Positions 16,333 through 22,760 of a stretch of DNA of 64,000 nucleotides are shown piece after piece. The translations under genes and the position numbers were made by a program. The DNA is from Maridesulfovibrio sp. (GTDB lineage Bacteria > Desulfobacterota > Desulfovibrionia > Desulfovibrionales > Desulfovibrionaceae). Position 1 is the stretch's first letter. The number at the start of each line of letters is the position of its first letter. A model generated the notes under the pieces. That model saw only the letters and a list, made by a program, of their open reading frames with translations, was not told the DNA's origin and ran no database searches. The stretch covers positions 3,879,381-3,943,380 of the forward strand of contig NZ_OY787459.1 of NCBI RefSeq assembly GCF_963678865.1. Reading direction: 5' to 3'.

Positions 16333-19104
16333 ATGGCAAATTTTGAAGGCACTGTTCCTACTAAACAGGGGCTGAATTTGATCGGTAAGGTCGGAACCGG
16401 GGTAAAACTCAATTTCACTCGTGTCGCTGTCGGTTCCGGTGTATGGAGTCCCGAACAGGTTGCAAAACCTGCCGCAATGACCGGACTGATTAAAGAGGAA
16501 ATGACCCTCGCAATCAGCCCGGAATCAATCAAGGCAAAAGAACAGCCGGAAGGAGACGAGCCTGTAGGCTGCTACTCCATGCGGGTGATGCTTACCAACA
16601 GCGGATTGGCTTCTGGCTTCGCGCTCCGTGAGATAGGCATTTATGCCACTGACCCTGATCTGGGTGAAATCCTGTACGCTGTGGATTATGCTGGAGACTT
16701 GTACGATTACATTCCGGCTTTGCCTGCCAATGCCGCGCCGCTGGAAAAGATCTTTAACCTTGATTTCCTCACCGGAACAGCCAAGCAGATTCTTGTCAAT
16801 CAGTCGCCTGTGCTGCTGGCTACCGTAGACGACATCGGCGACCACAATACCGACCCTGAGGCACACCCCGATCTGCTGGATCGCCTCGCCACCGGAATCC
16901 CGGAAATTCTGACCCCGGCAGATGGTGATGAGGTCGGCGAAACTCCGCTGTTTACGTTCCGTCCATTCAGCGCAACCATAGCTAATACTGCTGAGGATGC
17001 AATTCAACTACAGGTCGATCTGGTGTCGGGCAATTTTGGTGCCCCTATCCATGATACTGGCTGGCTGACAACTATTGACGCTGGATATGAATTACCTGCT
17101 ACATTGTTGGTTGCGGGGCAGAACATTTATAAATCCAGAGTGCGCCGCAGGCTGACTAACGGGTTGATTTCCCCGTGGTCTGATATTCCGACCATGACCA
17201 CCAAATTAGTATTTGATTATGTAGACCGCGCTAAAAACGTATCACCCAGCCCTGACGCAACCGGGGTTGGAGAATGCCCTACATTTGTGGGTAACGCATT
17301 TTCCGTGAGCGGTGATACTGCCGATACTCATGAGGCGACTAGGGGATTTATTTTGAAATCCGGCGTTGTCTTGTATGAAACAGGTGATCTGGGGCCTGTT
17401 ACCCAGTTTACTCCCCCTCCCGGCTATAATCAGGTTTCCGGGGAATACGAATGGCAGATTCAGTACAAAGGCGCAATTCTCGGTTGGGGTGAAAAATCTG
17501 CTCCCACCAGATACTACACCGCCGCCGCATTCATCACCGGTGATGAGGCGGTCTCATTCGATTCGTGGAACGATTACGACAACGCATCAGCCGCAGGTGT
17601 TGCTCTGGCTGACGATGCAGCGCTGTATAGCAACGGAGTGGATCAGGATACAGACGATGGGGACTGGACCAGTATTCAGAGCCGGATGAAAATCCGTGGC
17701 GGTGTGGATATTAATCTGAAATCGGATACCACTGCCACTGAACTGGTCGCCTCGGATGAACTGACTGCAGGTATGCAGGTAGCCCTCGCCGGGGGGATTA
17801 TTACTCTGGGGGATGTTACAGAATCATCTATTGATGAGTGGAATCAATTCACTGATATCAGTCCTGCTGATTGGAACAACAAACTCATTGCTGGTAACAA
17901 ACACCATAGAGAGTTGTATGCACATGTTTTTAACAGTACAGCGGACCTCAATCTCTATAAATCCATCGACAATGGAGTAACGTGGTCAGTCGTTTACACA
18001 TTCACCAGTGCGGATGTGTCGATACAGAGAGTAGCTGTAATTGATCTGGGTTACATTGTGGTGGCGACATCTGAAAAAGTTTGGATATCAAATGATAACG
18101 GAGAAACGTTCACCTGTTTGTGTTCTAGCACTCCATGGTCGTCGACAACTACATTAAACCACATGCAGGTGTCTGCCGATGGTCACTATATATATGTAGG
18201 AACAAACAATTCTGGCATATATTACAGCAATGACCATGGTGCTACATTTCAGCCAGCTGGGATTTCCCTATCTATACATAACAATACTGGCCTGATTCTG
18301 AATTCTGGTCGGTACGTTACACCCGGTTCCAATACCAGCGATCAAATAGCGTACACTGATAATCATGGTGAAACATGGACGAAACTAACTGATGTCGGCC
18401 TTAGTGGTAACAATGATCTTGTATCGATGGCGGAACACACTGAATCAGGGCTAATTTTTGTTGGTGGGTATCCCCACATCTACGCATCGACAGACGGAGG
18501 CTTGACTTGGTTCATATGGTTCAACGGGATTACGGACTTAGAAGATATTAGTTATATATATTATATACGTTTAATAGGCGACTACATATATGCTTCTACA
18601 GGAACTGGTGGTGATATCGTTGGGTTAATGAGAATTAATGTTTATACAAAAGAGGCTGTTGCTGTCAGTAACTCAGGTCGCGTTGCTTATGGACTAAACT
18701 ATAATGGTGAAGTGCTGGTTCAGAGTAGTTTTTATAGTGCTGGCGGTTATGTAACAGATTCAATTTGTACATCAGCGATATCGGGGCCTCTGTACTCCGC
18801 AGATATATCAGCTGCCGGACTTACCGAAGCCCCGACACGCGCTTGTTTTCTGCCCCAGCTCCTCGCCGCAACCGGCGCGGAATCTACCGCATTCACCACT
18901 GACGATTTCAGCGAAATTGATATTGATACAGCAACCCTCGGCACTGATACCGATGAGGATCGGCCCGACTTCATGCTGCTGACCTCAGCCAAAACCACTC
19001 CGGCCAGCACATTCCGCCGGGTGGCTATCGGCGTTAGCGGGCTGAGTGAGGACAGCGAGTGCAGAATTGCAGAAACCCAGTGCGATACCTGGATGGAGGG
19101 CTAA
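16333..19104 (+). CDS. Tail fibre with Asp-box beta-propeller
   Basis: The 923-residue receptor-binding fibre starts two bases after gp48. Residues 1-150 match the phage tail-collar fibre N-terminus (DUF3751 type: ANFEGTVPTKQGLNLIGK, FALREIGIYATDP). Residues ~190-400 look like Ig/FN3-type beta domains. Residues ~520-780 contain five Asp-box-like motifs (SIDNGVTW, SNDNGETF, SNDHGATF, TDNHGETW, STDGGLTW), the hallmark of sialidase/BNR beta-propellers. The DNA of this part (about 17820-18780) is visibly more AT-rich than the flanks, suggesting a swapped receptor domain. Whether it only binds or also cleaves glycans cannot be told. Confidence 0.85.
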   Translation: MANFEGTVPTKQGLNLIGKVGTGVKLNFTRVAVGSGVWSPEQVAKPAAMTGLIKEEMTLAISPESIKAKEQPEGDEPVGCYSMRVMLTNSGLASGFALREIGIYATDPDLGEILYAVDYAGDLYDYIPALPANAAPLEKIFNLDFLTGTAKQILVNQSPVLLATVDDIGDHNTDPEAHPDLLDRLATGIPEILTPADGDEVGETPLFTFRPFSATIANTAEDAIQLQVDLVSGNFGAPIHDTGWLTTIDAGYELPATLLVAGQNIYKSRVRRRLTNGLISPWSDIPTMTTKLVFDYVDRAKNVSPSPDATGVGECPTFVGNAFSVSGDTADTHEATRGFILKSGVVLYETGDLGPVTQFTPPPGYNQVSGEYEWQIQYKGAILGWGEKSAPTRYYTAAAFITGDEAVSFDSWNDYDNASAAGVALADDAALYSNGVDQDTDDGDWTSIQSRMKIRGGVDINLKSDTTATELVASDELTAGMQVALAGGIITLGDVTESSIDEWNQFTDISPADWNNKLIAGNKHHRELYAHVFNSTADLNLYKSIDNGVTWSVVYTFTSADVSIQRVAVIDLGYIVVATSEKVWISNDNGETFTCLCSSTPWSSTTTLNHMQVSADGHYIYVGTNNSGIYYSNDHGATFQPAGISLSIHNNTGLILNSGRYVTPGSNTSDQIAYTDNHGETWTKLTDVGLSGNNDLVSMAEHTESGLIFVGGYPHIYASTDGGLTWFIWFNGITDLEDISYIYYIRLIGDYIYASTGTGGDIVGLMRINVYTKEAVAVSNSGRVAYGLNYNGEVLVQSSFYSAGGYVTDSICTSAISGPLYSADISAAGLTEAPTRACFLPQLLAATGAESTAFTTDDFSEIDIDTATLGTDTDEDRPDFMLLTSAKTTPASTFRRVAIGVSGLSEDSECRIAETQCDTWMEG

Positions 19105-19107
19105 ACC

Positions 19108-19401
19108 ATGAGTTTTGACATTAATAATCTGACTGCGGAACAGGAGGACCTGCTGGCCGAGAAATTGCTCGGCAGGCTGGTCAAAAAAATGAGGAACCGG
19201 GATACGGTAATCATCCCCGGAGACAAAAAATCTACCAACGCAAACCTGCGTATCGTTGACAGCGGCATGATTTCCAACGAGACGCGCACGGCTCTGGCTG
19301 AGGCCATGGCGGCGACCAACGAGGCAACCACTATTGCTGAACTGAGAGAGGCCGTGGTTGATTATCAGGCTGCGGTGAATAAGGTTTTGTTGGGAGGGTG
19401 A
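19108..19401 (+). CDS. Small phage protein of unknown function
   Basis: A 97-residue protein starting three bases after the fibre gene, the usual spot for a fibre assembly or small virion protein. The sequence is helical throughout: LTAEQEDLLAEKLLGRLVKKMRNRD at the start and AMAATNEATTIAELREAVVDYQAAV at the end, compatible with a coiled coil. No known family recognised. It is the last gene of the late structural operon. Confidence 0.6.
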   Translation: MSFDINNLTAEQEDLLAEKLLGRLVKKMRNRDTVIIPGDKKSTNANLRIVDSGMISNETRTALAEAMAATNEATTIAELREAVVDYQAAVNKVLLGG

Positions 19402-19551
19402 GGAGTGAGCGAGGTAATGGTAAAACGGTAAACGCTAACCGAAAACGCCATATAACGGCATTTTAAATCTTTTTTGATGTCTGGTTAGGCAAAAACCATA
19501 AAGAACGCTCTAAATCGATCTTTGAAAATTAAATACTGACCATAAAAGACT

Positions 19552-19710
19552 AGCAGCCCGGCACAATGCCGGGCTGCTGGAGTACAGTTTGGAGTAGGTC
19601 GGGGATCATGACTCCCCAACCGAAGCGATGTTGACGCATCGCCCCACGGCCCTACGCGCGGAAATCAGCCGCACGCAGAGATAACCCGCCACTCCGTAAC
19701 TTGATCAAGT
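19552..19710. ncRNA. Multi-hairpin structured element upstream of com
   Basis: This lies in the 351-base gap 19402-19752, which holds no gene. An 11-bp perfect stem (19552-19562/19568-19578) comes first. Then GTT+GGAGT (19587-19595) can pair with ACTCC+AAC (19691-19700), enclosing three local hairpins: 19597-19605/19613-19621, 19625-19630/19637-19642 and 19658-19661/19669-19672. A perfect 12-bp palindrome, ACTTGATCAAGT, overlaps the end at 19699-19710. On the - strand the first stem is followed by TCTTTTAT, so a - strand RNA ending there is possible; on + it would be part of the com leader. Strand and function are unknown. The remaining AT-rich stretch 19402-19551 shows nothing clear. Confidence 0.5.
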
Positions 19711-19752
19711 CGGATAGCTGTTTACCACTTGGGCCAGACATAGACAATCGAA

Positions 19753-19950
19753 ATGAGAAAAAACGAATTCAGATGCGGAACATGTAAAAGGCTGCTGGCC
19801 ATCGGCACAGGCAACCTTTCAATTAAATGCCCCAGATGTGGGGCAATGAATCACCTGAGAGCCACGAGCACCAAAGAAGAAAGCCATAGAGCCTCGTTAG
19901 GAGTACCTAATGAAGGTAGGCAGCCTATTCAGCGGAGTCGGTCTAACTGA
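19753..19950 (+). CDS. com: Mu Com-like zinc-finger translational regulator
   Basis: The 65-residue product matches the Mu Com family: F-R-C-G-T-C-K-R-L-L near the start and IKCPRCGAMNHLRA, giving Cys8, Cys11, Cys26 and Cys29 as a CxxC-x14-CxxC zinc site. In Mu, Com binds the com-mom mRNA and opens a hairpin that hides the mom ribosome site. Here the gene overlaps the start of a DNA methyltransferase by 41 bases, so Com probably activates that gene instead. The basic, low-complexity tail after residue 45 corresponds to the overlap. The start ATG has only a weak ribosome site. Confidence 0.85.
   Translation: MRKNEFRCGTCKRLLAIGTGNLSIKCPRCGAMNHLRATSTKEESHRASLGVPNEGRQPIQRSRSN
19894..19913 (+). 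promoter_or_regulatory. Hairpin hiding the methyltransferase ribosome site and start codon
   Basis: Bases 19894-19901 pair with 19906-19913 as an 8-bp stem (one G-U pair) closed by the loop AGTA. The stem and loop include the ribosome site AGGAG (19899-19903) and the whole ATG (19910-19912). This is the arrangement that keeps Mu mom silent until Com acts. Confidence 0.75.
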
Positions 19951-20692
19951 CTTCGGTCTGGAACTGGCCGGGTTCGAGCACGCCTGGTTCTGCGAGATAG
20001 AACCATACGCACAAGACATACTCGCCAAGAGATGGCCCGGAAGAACAATCTATAAGGATATAAAGGAGCTTGATGGAAATGAAGTTGAAAAAGTCGACCT
20101 GCTCTCAGGTGGGTTCCCATGTCAGGACGTCTCCTGCGGCGGCAAGCGCAAAGGGATCACGAAAGAAACCCGCTCTGGACTCTGGTACGAATATGCCCGT
20201 ATTATTCGCCAAGTTCAGCCGAAATACGTACTCATTGAGAATGTACCCGGACTCCGTTCCAAAGGGTTTGAAATTGTCCTCAAAGAGCTAGCCGCGATCG
20301 GGTATGATGCTGAATGGATCGTGTTATCTGCTGCCCAGTTTGGTGCGCCGCATCTCCGTGAAAGGCTGTTCATTGTTGCCTACCCCCACAGTGCAGGGGA
20401 TGACGACCCAACTGGCCCACGGCGGATATTTACGGAAGAACGAATCAATGCGCACGACTTCCAACTTGATTCCGAGGCTTGCTGGAATAATATACAAGTT
20501 AACCGGACCTCGCCCGAAAGCATTTGCGAAGCATATCCCGGACCCGTCATTCATCGAATGGATGATGGGCATACCGACTGGCTGGACCGACTCAAAGCAC
20601 TCGGCAACGGCATCACACCACAGCAAGCGCATTTTGTCGGCAGTTTGATCATGGATCACAGTTTTAACATGTTGAATTTGCTGAAGAATTAA
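19910..20692 (+). CDS. C5-cytosine DNA methyltransferase (phage Dcm type)
   Basis: A compact 260-residue methyltransferase that transfers a methyl group from SAM to C5 of cytosine. Motif I is SLFSGVGLTDFGLELAG, motif IV GGFPCQDVSCGG with the catalytic Cys at about residue 70, motif VI ENVPGL, motif VIII FGAPHLRERLF, and motif X LKALGNGITPQQA near the C-terminus. The target-recognition region between VIII and X is short. No restriction endonuclease is nearby, so it is an orphan enzyme that probably protects phage DNA. It takes the place of mom behind a com gene and seems to be under its control. Confidence 0.93.
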   Translation: MKVGSLFSGVGLTDFGLELAGFEHAWFCEIEPYAQDILAKRWPGRTIYKDIKELDGNEVEKVDLLSGGFPCQDVSCGGKRKGITKETRSGLWYEYARIIRQVQPKYVLIENVPGLRSKGFEIVLKELAAIGYDAEWIVLSAAQFGAPHLRERLFIVAYPHSAGDDDPTGPRRIFTEERINAHDFQLDSEACWNNIQVNRTSPESICEAYPGPVIHRMDDGHTDWLDRLKALGNGITPQQAHFVGSLIMDHSFNMLNLLKN

Positions 20693-20749
20693 GCAGGTTA
20701 GTCAATATGCTGAAATAATTGAATAAATCAAAGAAAACGTTCCAACAAA

Positions 20750-20772
20750 AAAGGCCGGATGATCCGGCCTTT
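20750..20772 (+). terminator. Terminator after the methyltransferase gene
   Basis: AAAGGCCGGAT (20750-20760) and ATCCGGCCTTT (20762-20772) form an 11-bp perfect stem around one base (in practice a slightly shorter stem and a small loop). The T run is short, so efficiency is uncertain; the reverse strand has a longer one. Confidence 0.7.
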
Positions 20773-20811
20773 ACAATTTGCGTTCCAGCTATGCAAAATA
20801 TGCAAGGTTTA

Positions 20812-20853
20812 ATTCTCAAGTTGAATGTCCGAAATTCTCAGGTAGGATGTCCG
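20812..20853 (+). repeat. Two 22-bp-spaced direct repeats near the prophage end
   Basis: ATTCTCA..GT..ATGTCCG occurs at 20812-20831 and again at 20834-20853, 16-17 of 20 positions matching, with a 22-bp period. The size and phasing are like the transposase-binding sites at the right end of Mu-like phages. Role inferred. Confidence 0.55.
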
Positions 20854-20862
20854 CTTACAATA

Positions 20863-20897
20863 GGGTCAACAAAGGTTGACCGTTCGGTTGACCGTCC
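20863..20897. repeat. GGTTGACC repeat cluster at the prophage boundary
   Basis: GGTTGACCGTTC (20874-20885) and GGTTGACCGTCC (20886-20897) are tandem, with an inverted GGGTCAAC at 20863-20870. They lie between the phage genes and the tRNA terminator. They could be transposase or integrase arm sites; no protein is known from this window to bind them. Confidence 0.5.
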
Positions 20898-20899
20898 AT

Positions 20900-20933
20900 A
20901 AAAAAAGGGTCTAGGAATTACTCCTAAACCCTT
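20900..20933 (-). terminator. Terminator of the tRNA-Val gene
   Basis: Read on the - strand, 20922-20933 pairs with 20905-20916 (11 pairs, one mismatch) around a five-base loop and is followed by a run of seven T. It lies nine bases beyond the encoded CCA of the tRNA. Confidence 0.85.
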
Positions 20934-20941
20934 GAATTTAC

Positions 20942-21016
20942 TGGTAGGCACGAGCAGCTTTGAACTGCTGACCTCTTGCGTGTCAAGCAAGCGCTCTCCC
21001 CCTGAGCTACGCGCCT
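20942..21016 (-). tRNA. tRNA-Val (anticodon GAC)
   Basis: The 75-base gene folds into a standard cloverleaf on the - strand: acceptor AGGCGCG with CGTGCCT (one G-U), D arm GCTC/GAGC, anticodon stem CTTGC/GCAAG with loop TTGACAC, giving anticodon GAC, and T arm AGCAG/CTGCT with loop TTCAAAG. CCA is encoded. Its 3' end faces the prophage, which makes it a possible integration target, although intact sequence and own terminator follow. Confidence 0.95.
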
Positions 21017-21262
21017 ATTTTTGTGTCAACTCGGTGTCGACGAAGAAGGTTCTACGTAAGAGGGGCTTCCCTGTCAAGCAGGTTTTTTATGTTTTTGCGT
21101 GATTCTGTTTCTTTTTCATAATAATCAGATGGTTGAGGACCTGATTGTGCGGACATACTGTCCGGTTTTAGCCTAAAATCAAACGTTAATTTTATTTTTA
21201 TCAGGAAGATATTTGCCTGTTTAGGCTTTTCTAAGAGATTGCTCTCTGATAGTAAGTTTTTT

Positions 21263-21667
21263 ATGAGTGGGCAGAGTAAAGAACAGATTTATAAGATCGG
21301 TCAGGCGGCTAAGCTTGTGGGCCTTAAATCGTATGTGTTACGGTTTTGGGAGGGAGAGTTTGAGCAGTTGGAACCGATCCGCACTGATTCCGGACAGCGT
21401 TTGTACACTGGTGATCATATTGCGCTGATCAAAAGGATAAAGACCCTTTTGCATGACGAAGGGTTGACCATAGAAGGAGCCCGCAAAAGGCTCGATTCTC
21501 CAGAGGATGACCTCGTTCAGGGGGGGCAGGACTCTGCTGGGGCTGTTCATGATCCGTTAGCGCAATTGCCCCTTTTTAGCCGTGAAGCTGACGCAAACGG
21601 ATTGGATAAGGTCTTTTTGCAGGAAATCCACGCGGAACTGCTGGCTATAAAAGATTTGTTGGGCTGA
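21263..21667 (+). CDS. MerR family transcriptional regulator
   Basis: A 134-residue regulator from ATG 21263. The N-terminus is a MerR winged helix (YKIGQAAKLVGLKSYVLRFWEGEFEQLEP, then RLYTGDHIALIKRIKTLLHDEGLTIEGARKRL), which binds distorted promoters. There is no metal-binding cysteine pattern in the short C-terminal part, so the effector is unknown. It is the first chromosomal protein gene after the prophage. A frame extension to 21239 begins with TTG and is less likely. Confidence 0.85.
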   Translation: MSGQSKEQIYKIGQAAKLVGLKSYVLRFWEGEFEQLEPIRTDSGQRLYTGDHIALIKRIKTLLHDEGLTIEGARKRLDSPEDDLVQGGQDSAGAVHDPLAQLPLFSREADANGLDKVFLQEIHAELLAIKDLLG

Positions 21668-21687
21668 TAACATACTATTTTTGAAGT

Positions 21688-21728
21688 AAAAAAGGGAAGG
21701 ATCGTTACGTTCGATCCTTCCCTTTTTT
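21688..21728. terminator. Bidirectional terminator between convergent genes
   Basis: AAGGGAAGGATCG pairs with CGATCCTTCCCTT around a seven-base loop; A runs on the left and T runs on the right let it serve both the MerR gene and the convergent membrane protein gene. Confidence 0.9.
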
Positions 21729-21745
21729 ATTAGAATGATTGGTTC

Positions 21746-22534
21746 TTACTGCAGTGGGAATTTTCGGGTGTCCCTTGAGTGCAGGTAGAGGCAGAAAGCC
21801 GCAAAAGCCGCAAGGAATCCGGGTAACATGGGTTCCCACGGAATTTTATGAAAAACAGGAATGACCATGGACGCTCCGTAAAGAGTGGCGAAGCAGGCTA
21901 CGAACGAGAGGTAAAAAGATCTTGAAAGCGCCCCCGCTGCAGCAATGGCTATCCCGGTCCAGAAAATTTTTTCCGGCACTATGTACGGGTTCATGGTGTA
22001 CACTTTCCATGAAATCAGCATGGTCCCGCCCGCAATCATGGCTTCAAGTATCGGTGAATATTTATTTTGATCCAGCATGTACATTACAGATCGTGGCAAA
22101 AGGAAACAGGAATAGACACAAAGCCCGAGTGTAAGGGGAAAAATATAAAAGAAGGCTTCTGTCATATAAGCCGGGTTGGGATCGGGGTTGAGCATGTTGG
22201 GCAGAAAACCCTGATAATGTGCGTAAAATAAGAAGGCCCCGGCAAGCACGGCTATGCTCGGCCAGAGGATGGTCCCGGAAACTTTCCTGTGGGGCTTGAG
22301 TTTGAACTTTCTGGCAATAATGAGTGGGATTATTCCACCGAATACAGCCATATGTCCAAGGCAGAAATAGAGCAGGGTCGTATCAGCCATCTTGCGGGCA
22401 AACCGGTAACCGACCATTTTGGGCCATTCGGAGCCTATATAACTGTCCAGAAAACCCGGCAGTTTGACCATTGTAATCAGATATAATGCGTAGGCGGCTA
22501 AGCTCACCAGAAGTAAAGACCACTTATTTTTCAT
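21746..22534 (-). CDS. Multi-pass membrane protein of unknown function
   Basis: A 262-residue protein with about seven hydrophobic segments: an N-terminal one at residues 5-23, then roughly 55-75, 88-107, 128-150, 165-185, 193-222 and 235-252. Loops contain charged and aromatic residues but no recognisable catalytic motif. It stands alone on the - strand with its own divergent promoter region of 226 bases towards the AsmA gene. I do not recognise the family. Confidence 0.6.
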   Translation of the reverse strand: MKNKWSLLLVSLAAYALYLITMVKLPGFLDSYIGSEWPKMVGYRFARKMADTTLLYFCLGHMAVFGGIIPLIIARKFKLKPHRKVSGTILWPSIAVLAGAFLFYAHYQGFLPNMLNPDPNPAYMTEAFFYIFPLTLGLCVYSCFLLPRSVMYMLDQNKYSPILEAMIAGGTMLISWKVYTMNPYIVPEKIFWTGIAIAAAGALSRSFYLSFVACFATLYGASMVIPVFHKIPWEPMLPGFLAAFAAFCLYLHSRDTRKFPLQ

Positions 22535-22760
22535 GCAGATTTTTTGCCTTATTCCGGGACTCTTGGCAAATCCTTTTGGCTGTTTACAGCTAAAAGCAGA
22601 ATAATTCAGTCAGGAGGTTCTAGGATTTTCTGGTTTTATAGTTTGATTTTCTGCCGGGAGAAGATATATTTATAAATGTATTTACTGACTAATGAGTTCT
22701 CGCTTTCGGGCGTTTTTTTATATCACTGTTCATAGCCAATGTTGAACGGAGTGTATTCTA

